Assembly (NCBI GenBank): GCA_020641055.1 | Contig: CP067345.1 | Location: forward strand, 264,001 to 328,000 | Length of the DNA: 64,000 nucleotides | Source: Clostridioides sp. ES-S-0010-02 | Lineage (GTDB): Bacteria > Bacillota > Clostridia > Peptostreptococcales > Peptostreptococcaceae | Direction: 5' to 3' | Shown here: in pieces, positions 1 to 8,003 of the stretch | Layout of the letters: the number at the start of each line of letters is the position of its first letter | How positions within the stretch are numbered: position 1 is the stretch's first letter | Translations under genes and position numbers: made by a program | The notes under the pieces: generated by a model | Told to the model about the DNA's origin: nothing | The model's database searches: none | Seen by the model: the letters and a program-made list of their open reading frames with translations, nothing else

Positions 1-369
1 AAGATTTAATACTTTTATAGGTCTGTCAGCTTTTTTGATTTTATCCATCATCCAGTCCCAATTGGCTGCTTGTTCTGGGAATAATCCAGTATGTTTAAAT
101 CCAGTTGGTTTAATGTGAAATTTTAAGTTTTTGTAATTTATAGTCCATTGTTCTGGATATCTTTTTTTGTGTTCCCACTGACCTCCACCTTTATTACTTC
201 TATGATAATGTCCGTGAGGGTTTTTCCATAGAGCCCATTCAGACTCCATTGGCCATACAACCTGTGGGTCTGGTCTTCTAAGTACATACTTACCCCAACG
301 CTCTAATTTTTCTCCATTTCCCATATCTATAAGTTCATAATCTTTCCATTTATCTGCTAATAATAACAT
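1..369 (-). CDS. Partial class I SAM-dependent methyltransferase, N-terminal part
   Basis: Reading the minus strand from an ATG at 369 gives 123 open codons that run off the left edge, so the C-terminal part is missing. A GGAGGAAAG ribosome binding site lies about 5 bases upstream. The protein begins MLLLADKWKDYELIDMGNGE and contains LERWGKYVLRRPDPQV, then a W/H/K-rich stretch. This N-terminal pattern is typical of the RlmI-like (23S rRNA cytosine methyltransferase) group of class I methyltransferases; the SAM-binding motifs would lie outside the window. Family assignment rests on remembered sequence pattern, so the exact target is not settled. It diverges from the DUF3298 gene across about 170 bases. 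Confidence 0.7.
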   Translation of the reverse strand, partial: MLLLADKWKDYELIDMGNGEKLERWGKYVLRRPDPQVVWPMESEWALWKNPHGHYHRSNKGGGQWEHKKRYPEQWTINYKNLKFHIKPTGFKHTGLFPEQAANWDWMMDKIKKADRPIKVLNL

Positions 370-537
370 ATCTTTCCTCCTATAAAATAACTCTCAATCC
401 TATGTATTATACCACAAAATCAGTCATTTTTTGCTGTTTTAGATACTTTCTATTCTTTACATTTATTGTTAACATTATTACTCTTTTAAACATATTATAT
501 AGTATCTGATTTTTTTAATAAGAGGAGGAGAGTTTTA

Positions 538-1281
538 ATGGAAAATTATCAAGCTACAAATACTTGTACATATAACATATTATATGTGCAGTTTAACGAA
601 GACTTTGGCAGAAGCAAATACTTTTCATATGATGTAAAATATCCTATTCTGTACAATATTAGAAATCAATCCACCTATGTAAATCCGCCTATTTTAAACA
701 ACATAAATTCTGCTGTAAAGATGACTGTAAATAATTTTAAGCTTGGGTTGCAAGAAGAAGAACAAGAATATAATAATGCAGCTTCTCAAAATTCACTTCC
801 AAAACAAAGTTACTGGGTTTCTACTAATTATGCAGTTACTTTCAGTAAAAACTATGTACTAAGTATGATATTAAATCTTATGGGATTTGCTAGTAGTTCT
901 GGACCTAAGTACAATACATTAAATAATTACAATATAGACTTAACAAATGGAAAAGAACTTTTACTAGGTGATATTTTTAGAGATGGAGTTGACTATATAA
1001 ACATAATAACTGATTATATAAAAGCTGAAATTAATGAAAACAGAGAAATGTATTACTCTAATGTAGAGTTAGTTATACCTGAAGATCAGGCATTTTATAT
1101 TACAGATGATGGGATTGTTATCTATTTTGGTGTAGATGAGATAGCACCTGAAAGCTTTGGAATCCCTAAATTCAAGATAAGATTTTCTGATTTTGGAAAT
1201 TTTATAAATCAACGTTTCTATTGTATCTCTCCAGACATATATGTTCAATCAAGAGGAAGAACTAAGCATTTTATGGTATAA
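538..1281 (+). CDS. DUF3298-type protein of unknown function
   Basis: A 247-residue protein with no signal peptide and no membrane segment. It resembles the DUF4163/DUF3298 two-domain architecture (the RsiV-like, lysozyme-binding fold seen in many Firmicutes). The N-terminal half has SYDVKYPILYNI and NINSAVKMTVNNF. The C-terminal half has a typical DUF3298 pattern: a turn with LTNGKELLLGDIF, then FYITDDGIVIYFGVDEIAP ending in a hydrophobic strand. Most relatives are membrane-anchored or secreted, so a cytoplasmic form is unusual. Start: ATG with an AGAGGAGGAGAG ribosome binding site. It stands alone, followed by a weak hairpin and the minus-strand DUF1413 gene. Function unknown. Confidence 0.65.
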   Translation: MENYQATNTCTYNILYVQFNEDFGRSKYFSYDVKYPILYNIRNQSTYVNPPILNNINSAVKMTVNNFKLGLQEEEQEYNNAASQNSLPKQSYWVSTNYAVTFSKNYVLSMILNLMGFASSSGPKYNTLNNYNIDLTNGKELLLGDIFRDGVDYINIITDYIKAEINENREMYYSNVELVIPEDQAFYITDDGIVIYFGVDEIAPESFGIPKFKIRFSDFGNFINQRFYCISPDIYVQSRGRTKHFMV

Positions 1282-1506
1282 AAATATAGATAATTCTGAG
1301 CCCTATTTTAGTATATCAAGATTTATGCTGGAGTAGGGTTAAGATTTATCTATCTTAAAAACATAATTTAAACAGTACTATTTGTATATGTTAGTTATAT
1401 AGACTCAGACCTACTGATAAACATTTATATAGTACAATTAATTTGTATTAAAAGTTTTAACTTTTGACTCAACAAGAAGATTATATTATTATATATATTT
1501 AAGTTG

Positions 1507-1734
1507 TTATTTTTTTTTATACATTTGCTGATAAGCAGAATTTTTATTGATTACTTCTACCTTTAAATTGGGATTACTTACTACTTCATACAAAAAAAGT
1601 TTTCCTAATTTTAACCTGATGTTCATCTCCAACCTGTTCCATTCATAGCCTTTGAACAATTCTTTTAATAAAAAAACTTCTCCGCAATGGATGTTTTTTA
1701 ACTCATCTATTGCATCATTTAACAGACTATTCAT
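1507..1734 (-). CDS. Small DUF1413-family protein
   Basis: A 75-residue protein with a central GEVFLLKELFKGYEWNRL motif and a LGKLFLYEV segment, a pattern I associate with DUF1413 proteins. These are small, widespread in Firmicutes and mobile elements, and of unknown function, although some records call them DNA-binding. Start: ATG at 1734 with a GGAGGAAAT ribosome binding site. On the minus strand a TTGACT (1799-1794) and TATAAT (1776-1771) pair with a 17-base spacer supplies a good sigma-A promoter. Its -35 lies inside the palindrome at 1786-1800. It is transcribed divergently from the serine recombinase gene, suggesting the two form one small module. Confidence 0.6.
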   Translation of the reverse strand: MNSLLNDAIDELKNIHCGEVFLLKELFKGYEWNRLEMNIRLKLGKLFLYEVVSNPNLKVEVINKNSAYQQMYKKK

Positions 1735-1785
1735 ATTATTTCCTCCAATTTGTATAATTTCATTAACTTCATTATATTGTTAATT

Positions 1786-1800
1786 TTTGACATAGTCAAA
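1786..1800. promoter_or_regulatory. Palindrome in the promoter of the DUF1413 gene
   Basis: A perfect 15-base inverted repeat, TTTGAC-ATA-GTCAAA. Its right arm is the -35 (TTGACT on the minus strand) of a promoter whose -10, TATAAT, lies at 1776-1771 with a 17-base spacer. A protein bound here would block RNA polymerase. It could equally be a resolvase subsite. Confidence 0.5.
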
Positions 1801-1823
1801 CAAATTATAAAGGAATTATAATG

Positions 1824-1849
1824 GTGTCAAAAGTTAACAGTATTGACAC
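1824..1849. promoter_or_regulatory. Palindrome in the promoter of the serine recombinase gene
   Basis: Inverted repeat GTGTCAA-N12-TTGACAC, 26 bases overall. The right arm contains the -35 hexamer TTGACA (1843-1848). Seventeen bases further is TAAAAT (1866-1871), a good -10, pointing at the recombinase start at 1933. The size is close to that of a resolvase crossover site, so this may be both a res-like site and an autoregulatory operator. Confidence 0.5.
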
Positions 1850-1932
1850 TAAAAATTCGTTTTAGTAAAATGTATAAAGACAAGTAGATACAGATATCTA
1901 CAAATTCCTGCATTAAATATTTACGTTAGGAA

Positions 1933-2505
1933 GTGATTATTATTATATATGGATATTGCCGTGTCAGTACAAAGAACCAGACAGATAACAATAGTTTGTA
2001 TCAACAACAGCAAGAGATATTAAGCAAGTATAACAATGCTAAAATAATAAAAGAAACTTATACAGGGACTACCACAAATAGACCTAAATTTGAAAAAATT
2101 ATATCTTCTTTAAAGAAGGGAGATTTACTTGTTGCGACTAAACTTGATAGGCTAGCTAGAAGTACATCAGATGGGATACAACTGATAGAGGGTTTATTTG
2201 CTAAAGAAGTTAGTGTCCATATTTTAAATATAGGTCTCCTAGAAAATACTTCAATGGGGAAATTCTTTTTAACTACATTACTTGCAGTTGCAGAACTTGA
2301 AAGAAATATGATAATAGAACGAACTCAGTTGGGAAAAGAATTTGCTAGAAAGAAAAAAGATTTTAAGGATGGTAGACCAAAGAAATATAGTAATCAGCAG
2401 ATACAATACGCATTGGGATTATTAAATTCTAAGCCTTATAGAGAGGTTGTGAAGATGACTGGTATCTCTAAAAGCACACTTATTCGTGCGAAGAAATCAA
2501 TTTAA
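1933..2505 (+). CDS. Serine recombinase (resolvase/invertase family)
   Basis: A 190-residue small serine recombinase. Residues 1-140 form the resolvase catalytic domain: YGYCRVS gives the nucleophilic Ser, then TGTTTNRPKF, GDLLVATKLDRLARS (with the conserved Arg pair of the LDRLAR motif), and a long helix ending in ELERNMIIERT. Residues about 145-190 have GRPKKY followed by a helix-turn-helix (GISKSTLIRAKKSI). The start is GTG at 1933 with TTAGGAA just upstream; an ATG start is not available. Full length for the Tn3/Hin type. No transposase lies next to it, so it may be a domesticated or orphan site-specific recombinase, paired with the divergent DUF1413 gene. Confidence 0.9.
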   Translation: MIIIIYGYCRVSTKNQTDNNSLYQQQQEILSKYNNAKIIKETYTGTTTNRPKFEKIISSLKKGDLLVATKLDRLARSTSDGIQLIEGLFAKEVSVHILNIGLLENTSMGKFFLTTLLAVAELERNMIIERTQLGKEFARKKKDFKDGRPKKYSNQQIQYALGLLNSKPYREVVKMTGISKSTLIRAKKSI

Positions 2506-2523
2506 TGAGATTTTACTTATAAA

Positions 2524-2581
2524 AAATTAGAGGTATAAATAAATTGGATTATTTGAATATATTTATGCCTCTAATTAATTT
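2524..2581 (+). terminator. Terminator-like hairpin after the recombinase gene
   Basis: AATTAGAGGTATAAATA pairs with TATTTATGCCTCTAATT (one G-U pair) around an 18-base loop, followed by a T-rich run. It lies shortly after the recombinase stop codon. Confidence 0.5.
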
Positions 2582-2706
2582 TATTTACAGATGTTAAATT
2601 ATAGTAATGTATAATTACTATAGACTTTTGATGAGAAAATGACAATAAAAGAATTTATACAGAGAACAAAAAATTGATGCTTTATGTATTGAATCAAATT
2701 TAATAT

Positions 2707-2756
2707 AAAAAGAGATATGTCTTAAAACAAGCTTATTTTAAGACATATCTCTTTTT
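2707..2756. terminator. Strong symmetrical hairpin, probable bidirectional terminator
   Basis: A perfect 21-base stem whose left arm begins AAAAAGAGATATGTCTT and right arm ends AAGACATATCTCTTTTT, with an 8-base loop. The A-run on one side and T-run on the other would allow termination in both directions. Confidence 0.7.
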
Positions 2757-2800
2757 ATGTTAAATTTTTTAAACATTGTAAAAAAAATATCAAAAACATA

Positions 2801-2831
2801 TTGACTCTATAGTTACTATAGAGTTTATAAT
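2801..2831 (+). promoter_or_regulatory. Promoter with perfect palindromic operator, upstream of the MGL-like gene
   Basis: TTGACT (2801-2806) is a -35 hexamer. TTTATA (2824-2829) or TATAAT (2826-2831) serves as -10 at 17 or 19 bases. The spacer is filled by a perfect 21-base palindrome at 2804-2824 with half-site ACTCTATAG around a TTA centre. The layout is that of a repressor operator. Confidence 0.55.
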
Positions 2832-2983
2832 TAAAACTATAAAAAAGCAAAATAAGTGTCAGATTTTTAGAAATTATAACAAATATAAAAGTATACTTAA
2901 AAAGTTTGTATTAATTAAAGTTGAATTGGTGAAATTTGGTAGGGAAAACGTTGTATAAATAGGTCAAAATAGGAGGAATTAAA

Positions 2984-4138
2984 ATGAGTAATAATATTAA
3001 TCAAGATTTGGAGACAAAAATAATACATTGGGGACATAGTGCAGATCCAACAACAGGTGCATTAGCTACTCCAATATGTCAAACAGCAACATTTGCTGCA
3101 AAGACAGTAGAGCATTTTGAAGAGTTATGTATGACATGGGGGTATGTATATACAAGAGAGTGTAATCCGACACTTACAGAGCTAGAGGCTAAATTAGCTA
3201 TGCTTGAAAATGCAGAAAGTGCTATTTCTAGTACATCAGGTATGGGAGCAATAACATCTACTATATTAGCATTAGTAAAAAGTGGAGACCATATAGTTAG
3301 TTCTGATGGAATATTCTCACATACTAAATTATTTATGTCTGAGTTGTTAGCCAAATTTGGAGTTGAAGTTACATTTGTAGATGCAGTAAACCCACAAAAT
3401 GTAAAAGATGCAATGAAATCAAATACTAAGATAGTTTATATAGAAAGTCCATTAAATCCATCATTAGATTTAGTAGATATAAAAACAATAGCAGAAATTG
3501 CTCACGAAAATAAGAGTTTAGCTATTGTTGACAGCACTTTTGGTACTCCAATTATACAAAGGCCAATAGACTTAGGCGCAGACTTAGTAATACATAGTCT
3601 TACTAAGTTTATAAATGGACATGGAGATACTTTAGGGGGAGCAGTAGCAGGTTCAAAGGAATTAATAGATTTAGTTAGATGGCCAAGTTTATGTTGTTTT
3701 ACAGGAGCATCTTTACCACCAATGAGTGCATGGATGATTTTAAGAGGTATGAAAACGTTAGACATGAGAATGAAAAAACACTGTGAAAATGGATTGGCAG
3801 TAGCAGAGTTTTTAGAGCAAGAAGAAAATGTAGAACTGGTAAAATATCCAGCACTAAAAACTCATCCTCAGTATGAACTTTGTAAAACTCAAATGAATGG
3901 TTTAGGTGGAGGAGTAGTTTCATTTAAACTTAAAGACGGAATAAATGGATTAACAAGAGACCAAGCTAGTAGAAAATTAATGAACTCTTTAGAACTTGCA
4001 ACAATAGCAACAAGTTTAGGAGAAGAACATACATTAGTTCAAATGAATGGAGAAAATCTAATAAGAATAGCAGTAGGATTAGAGTCTGCAAATGATATAA
4101 TAAATGACTTTAAACAAGCTATAGAAAAATTAAAATAA
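2984..4138 (+). CDS. mdeA: Trans-sulfuration PLP enzyme, methionine gamma-lyase-like
   Basis: A 384-residue fold-type I PLP enzyme of the Cys/Met metabolism family. Methionine gamma-lyase splits methionine to methanethiol, 2-oxobutyrate and ammonia. Visible motifs: YTRECNPT near residue 57 (phosphate-binding Tyr/Arg of the partner subunit), TSGMGAI, VDSTFGTP, and HSLTKFINGHGD with the PLP lysine at K208. In classical gamma-lyases the segment YGCT supplies an active-site Tyr and a Cys; here it reads IFSHT (F111, H113), so substrate preference could differ (methionine, cystathionine, homocysteine). Start: ATG with AGGAGG. It is followed 50 bases later by an MFS transporter, so the pair probably imports or exports a sulfur compound. 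The gene symbol is tentative. Confidence 0.7.
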   Translation: MSNNINQDLETKIIHWGHSADPTTGALATPICQTATFAAKTVEHFEELCMTWGYVYTRECNPTLTELEAKLAMLENAESAISSTSGMGAITSTILALVKSGDHIVSSDGIFSHTKLFMSELLAKFGVEVTFVDAVNPQNVKDAMKSNTKIVYIESPLNPSLDLVDIKTIAEIAHENKSLAIVDSTFGTPIIQRPIDLGADLVIHSLTKFINGHGDTLGGAVAGSKELIDLVRWPSLCCFTGASLPPMSAWMILRGMKTLDMRMKKHCENGLAVAEFLEQEENVELVKYPALKTHPQYELCKTQMNGLGGGVVSFKLKDGINGLTRDQASRKLMNSLELATIATSLGEEHTLVQMNGENLIRIAVGLESANDIINDFKQAIEKLK

Positions 4139-4188
4139 AGTTATATAAATAAAACTAGAAAATTATAAAATCTTAAGGAGACAAAATC

Positions 4189-5442
4189 ATGGAAAACAAA
4201 AGTAATGTTAAGAGATTTTTGGTAATATTCATATTGGCATTTGGAACAACAGCTATGTATAGTTTACCATATATGAAGTCATCATTTTATGATCCAATGC
4301 AACAAGCATTAGCATTGAGTCATACGCAAATAGGGAACTTATTGAGTTTATATGGATTAGTAGGAATGGTATCTTATTTTATAGGTGGATGGTTTGCTGA
4401 TAGATTTTCAGTTAGAAAACTGATAACTTTTTCTTTAATTGCTTCAGGAGCATTAGGGTTTTACTTCTCAACATTTCCATCATACAACATGATTCTTTTA
4501 ATATTTGTATTATGGGGATTTACAACAATATTAACATTCTTCTCAGCTTCTGTTAAGGTTGTTAGAATGCAAGGTAGTGAATCAGAGCAAGGAAGAATAT
4601 TTGGATTTTATGAAGGTTTATCAGGGGTATCAGGTACATTAATTTCTTTTATAGGTCTTTACTTCTTTGGAAAGTTTGCTGAAATAACTATTGGATTTAA
4701 GTATGTAGTATGGTTATATTCTGCAGCATCTATAATATGTGGTATACTTTTATTCTTCTTAGTAGAAGAAAAGAAAGATACTGGAGCATCAGATGAAGGA
4801 TTAAGCATTAAATCATTACTAAAAGTAGTTACAATGCCAAAAGCTTGGCTGATTGGTCTTATAATATTTTCAACTTACTTAGTATTTTCAAGTTTAACTT
4901 ATTTAAGCCCATACTTATCAGAAGTTTATGTAATGCCAATGACTTTAGTTTCAGCTTTATCAATAATTAGAACTTATGTTATAAAAATGGGAGCATCTCC
5001 TATTGCAGGTGTTATAACAGATAAAGTTGGTTCATCTATAAGAGTAATGTTTGTAGGATTTATATTAATGACAATAAGTACAGCAGCTTACTTAGTAATC
5101 CCTAAGAGTGCAGCACTTATATGGATAGCTGTAATAAATATGATAATACTAAGTGTAATCTTATTTGGATTTAGAGGTATATACTTTGCATCTGTTTCAG
5201 AGTCTAATATATCTTTAGAAACTACAGGAGCAGTAGTTGGATTCGCTTCATTTATAGGATTTTCTCCAGATGCATTTTACTATACAGTTGCAGGTAACTG
5301 GTTAGATAAATATGGACAAACAGGATATACGTATATATTTATTCTATCTGTAGTGTGTGCAGTTATAGGTATATTTGCCACTTATGCTTTAAATAAAATA
5401 AATAAAAAAGAAAATAAAAACTTGAATAATAAAATCGCTTAA
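4189..5442 (+). CDS. MFS transporter
   Basis: A 417-residue polytopic membrane protein with about 12 hydrophobic segments and the major facilitator layout. The signature loop between helices 2 and 3 reads GGWFADRFSVRK; a second, degenerate copy (GVITDKVGS) lies after helix 8. The C-terminus is short and basic (NKINKKENKN). Start: ATG with a TTAAGGAG site. Spacing from the upstream PLP enzyme is 50 bases without a terminator, so the two probably form an operon. The substrate cannot be read from the sequence; an amino acid or oxo-acid connected with methionine breakdown is a context guess. Confidence 0.85.
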   Translation: MENKSNVKRFLVIFILAFGTTAMYSLPYMKSSFYDPMQQALALSHTQIGNLLSLYGLVGMVSYFIGGWFADRFSVRKLITFSLIASGALGFYFSTFPSYNMILLIFVLWGFTTILTFFSASVKVVRMQGSESEQGRIFGFYEGLSGVSGTLISFIGLYFFGKFAEITIGFKYVVWLYSAASIICGILLFFLVEEKKDTGASDEGLSIKSLLKVVTMPKAWLIGLIIFSTYLVFSSLTYLSPYLSEVYVMPMTLVSALSIIRTYVIKMGASPIAGVITDKVGSSIRVMFVGFILMTISTAAYLVIPKSAALIWIAVINMIILSVILFGFRGIYFASVSESNISLETTGAVVGFASFIGFSPDAFYYTVAGNWLDKYGQTGYTYIFILSVVCAVIGIFATYALNKINKKENKNLNNKIA

Positions 5443-5462
5443 ATACTTATAATTATTTATAT

Positions 5463-5495
5463 AACTCTACCTATTTTTTTAAAATGGGTAGAGTT
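5463..5495 (+). terminator. Terminator of the MGL-MFS operon
   Basis: A 15-base stem starting AACTCTACC and ending GGTAGAGTT, with one G-U type pair and a 3-base loop, 21 bases after the transporter stop codon. The 3' T-run is short (GTTGTTC), so termination may be partial. Confidence 0.6.
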
Positions 5496-5655
5496 GTTCA
5501 TGTTTAAAATAATAATAGTTTTAGTTTAGAGATTTCATGATTGTAAAATAAATTTATAACATGTGGTATAAAGTAAGTTTAATTAAAAAATAACAGTAAC
5601 TATTTAAATGTTAAAATAGAAAATTAAGACAATAATAAGAATATGGAGAGTAGAT

Positions 5656-7050
5656 ATGTTAGCATTATGGGAAAATGGAATTATAATTATATTTGCATTT
5701 CTATTGTTAGGGATAGGCTATTATTTTTCTAGAAATGTAAAAGATATGGAAAGTTATTACCTAGGAAATCGAAGTTTACCATGGTCTTTGATAGTAGGTA
5801 CTTTGGTTGCCTCTTGGTATGGTGGAGTTGGTACAGTTGGCAGTGTAGAGTATGCAGCTATATATGGGATATCTGCATGGGCAGTATGGTCAATAGCTGC
5901 ACATATTGGAAGAATGCCTTTAGCATTGTTGGTTGGACCAAGAATTCATATAAGAACTAATATAACAGTTCCTGATTTATTAGAAAGTTTTTATGGAAAG
6001 CAAGTTGCTATAATTGGAGCAGTTTTAATGTTTATATATTGTGCACAACTTGGAGAAATAACAGCTATGGGAACTATAGGTAATGTAGCTTGGGGAATTG
6101 ATAAACAGCTAATAGGGTTTATAATGGTAGTGGTAGTAGTTATATTGACAGTTCTTGGTGGTCTTATGGGAGTTGCCATTACAGATATGGTATTGTTTTT
6201 CTGCATGGTATTTGGTCTAACTATGGTTATGCCAGGTCAATTTGACCAAATAGGTGGTTTTCAAGGTCTTACAGAAGCACTTAAAGATGCACCTCAGTTA
6301 ATGCATCCTACAAAAGGTATGTCAGCAATGAAAGCATTGATGTTAATAGTATATTCATTTGGAGCTTATTCAGACCCAACGTTTTACCAAAGATTTTCAG
6401 CAGCAGATTCTCCAAAAGTTGGGAGAAGAGCTTTATTGACTTGTTTTTCTCTATGGATATGTTTTGACATGGTATTAACTATGACAGGTCTTATAGTTAG
6501 AGCCACTTATCCAGAAATGGCTCCAGCAGCTGGGTATATAACTTTAGTTTTAAATACATTGCCAGAAGGTATAAGAGTTATATTTATAATCGGAATTTTA
6601 GGTTCAATAATATCAACACTAGATAGTTATTATCTAGCAGCAGGAGCTACCTTAGCAAATGATATATATGGAAGAATTACTAAAAAAGAATTATCTCAAA
6701 AGCAATTAGTTAAATTTACTAGAATAGGTGTATGTTTAGCGGCAGTTATGGGACTTAGTGTGGCGTTTAGATTTGAAAATGTATATGATGCATGTATATT
6801 TGTAGGAAGTATTTGGATGGGTTCAGCATTTGTACCTATAGTAGGAGGTCTTCTTGGTAATGGAAGAAGAACATCTATGGGTGGTATTTTGGGAATGATT
6901 GTAGGCGGAGTAACTTTTGGTTATTTTAAAATGTTTCCAGTTCAAAGTTTTGAATTAGAACCTCTTGTTATAGCCATCCCTCTTTCATTTATTGCATGGA
7001 CAATAGGAAATAGAATAGGTAAAAATTTAAATACACAAAATAATCTATAA
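5656..7050 (+). CDS. Sodium:solute symporter (SSS family)
   Basis: A 464-residue integral membrane protein with about 12-13 hydrophobic segments. The N-terminus NVKDMESYYLGNRSLPW and the following GTLVASWYGGVGTVGS are typical for the SSS family (PutP/PanF type), which drives uptake of amino acids, sugars or vitamins with sodium. ISTLDSYYLAAGATLANDIY is the conserved helix 8 motif that contributes to the sodium site. Start: ATG with GGAGAG. The next two genes follow at 16 and 4 bases, so all three are cotranscribed. The substrate is unknown. Confidence 0.85.
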   Translation: MLALWENGIIIIFAFLLLGIGYYFSRNVKDMESYYLGNRSLPWSLIVGTLVASWYGGVGTVGSVEYAAIYGISAWAVWSIAAHIGRMPLALLVGPRIHIRTNITVPDLLESFYGKQVAIIGAVLMFIYCAQLGEITAMGTIGNVAWGIDKQLIGFIMVVVVVILTVLGGLMGVAITDMVLFFCMVFGLTMVMPGQFDQIGGFQGLTEALKDAPQLMHPTKGMSAMKALMLIVYSFGAYSDPTFYQRFSAADSPKVGRRALLTCFSLWICFDMVLTMTGLIVRATYPEMAPAAGYITLVLNTLPEGIRVIFIIGILGSIISTLDSYYLAAGATLANDIYGRITKKELSQKQLVKFTRIGVCLAAVMGLSVAFRFENVYDACIFVGSIWMGSAFVPIVGGLLGNGRRTSMGGILGMIVGGVTFGYFKMFPVQSFELEPLVIAIPLSFIAWTIGNRIGKNLNTQNNL

Positions 7051-7066
7051 AAAGGGAGTAGTTATT

Positions 7067-7309
7067 ATGTCTAAATTGGTATCTAAAGTAAAAAAAGATT
7101 TGGAAATAAAATGGCTTGGTATAGATGGTTTTTTAGTACTATTATACTTTTTAATAACAGGATTTATATTTTATGGTATAGTAACTAGAAATGATATTAT
7201 AGTTGGAAAGATAATCCCATATGGAGTCATGATAGCAGTAGTTATAATATTTTTTGATTATCTATATAGAGTATTTAAAATGACAGGAAAAAAAGAGGAA
7301 AGGGAATGA
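7067..7309 (+). CDS. Small two-TM protein coupled to the SSS transporter
   Basis: An 80-residue protein with two hydrophobic segments (about residues 22-40 and 48-66) and basic ends (KVKKDLEIKW at the start; KMTGKKEERE at the end). It begins 16 bases after the symporter stop with a GGGAG site. Small membrane proteins encoded beside SSS transporters (such as the DUF997/YhdT type next to PanF) may act as accessory subunits, but I do not recognise this family by sequence. It is probably a partner of the symporter. Confidence 0.65.
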   Translation: MSKLVSKVKKDLEIKWLGIDGFLVLLYFLITGFIFYGIVTRNDIIVGKIIPYGVMIAVVIIFFDYLYRVFKMTGKKEERE

Positions 7310-7313
7310 TTTT

Positions 7314-7844
7314 ATGGATATAAGAGCATTGCCTATAAAAATTACAAAAGATGAAGCTATAGATATAGCAAAAAGTGGAAATAATTCATTACTAAGTAGA
7401 CTGATATTAAAAAATAAAGAAGTTCATGAAGTTAGACTTCATTATATAGAGTTTAAAGTCGTTACACTTAAAATTCATCAAAATAAATCTATTTTCATGA
7501 AAAAAAAACAAGCTGGTAATACAAATGAATTAAATATTTTAGTAAATGGTTCTACGGGTGCTGGCAGTATAGTACAAGAACTACCAGTGTCTGAAATTGT
7601 AAAAAATGTAGATAATGACATCATACAATATAGTGATAAGGATGAAAGGAGAGTAAAATCAAAGGCAAATAAAATGGCTATAAGATTAAGTCACAGGTTT
7701 ATGGGGGGTATACCAGAGATAGAGATAGTTAAAATTAAAAGTATCTTTAGACCATACTGGGTAGTATTCTTTGGAAAAGTGGAATTAAATACAAGAGTAA
7801 GTTACTTGCCAATTGAAGCAGATGGTTTTGTTATAGGAATGTAG
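7314..7844 (+). CDS. Conserved-looking protein of unknown function
   Basis: A 176-residue soluble protein starting four bases after the upstream stop, with its ribosome binding site (GAGGAAAGGG) inside that gene. It is alpha/beta in appearance: an N-terminal helix with ITKDEAIDIAKSG, a Lys-rich middle (FMKKKQAG), a Gly-rich SGGAG-like turn (NGSTGAGSI), and a C-terminal strand region IFRPYWVVFFGKVEL followed by YLPIEADG. No catalytic signature is evident. The C-terminal part could be a peptide- or propeptide-like domain, but I do not recognise it. Its tight linkage suggests a role in using or regulating the symporter's substrate. Confidence 0.6.
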   Translation: MDIRALPIKITKDEAIDIAKSGNNSLLSRLILKNKEVHEVRLHYIEFKVVTLKIHQNKSIFMKKKQAGNTNELNILVNGSTGAGSIVQELPVSEIVKNVDNDIIQYSDKDERRVKSKANKMAIRLSHRFMGGIPEIEIVKIKSIFRPYWVVFFGKVELNTRVSYLPIEADGFVIGM

Positions 7845-7937
7845 GATATTTTATATAAATATATTTTACACTTATTGTATAATACATATTGAGAGAAGAT
7901 ATAATAGCTAGTTATATACAAGTATCTTTTATACTAG

Positions 7938-7980
7938 ATAACCTAATTTATGATAAGTGAGTTTAAGGTGTATAGGTTAT
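7938..7980. promoter_or_regulatory. Inverted repeat upstream of the UPF0489 gene
   Basis: ATAACCTA (7938-7945) and TAGGTTAT (7973-7980) form an 8-base inverted repeat with a 27-base loop, ending about 24 bases before the start codon. It may be a leader hairpin; support is weak. Confidence 0.25.
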
Positions 7981-8003
7981 AATTATGGAGGAAATTAATT
8001 CTT

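Larger units (their letters stand above)
2506..2983. other. Intergenic region with hairpins and operator-like repeats
   Basis: 478 bases without a credible gene. It holds the recombinase terminator, an inverted repeat ATAGTAAT-N5-ATTACTAT (2601-2621), a second strong hairpin (2707-2756), and the promoter/operator of the methionine gamma-lyase operon (2801-2831). The first and last palindromes share the string TTACTATAGA, which suggests a common binding protein. Confidence 0.6.

Noticed and set aside
1933-2505. Part of a transposon or prophage
   Set aside because: No transposase, terminal repeats, integrase or phage structural gene was seen nearby; the recombinase is alone with a DUF1413 gene.
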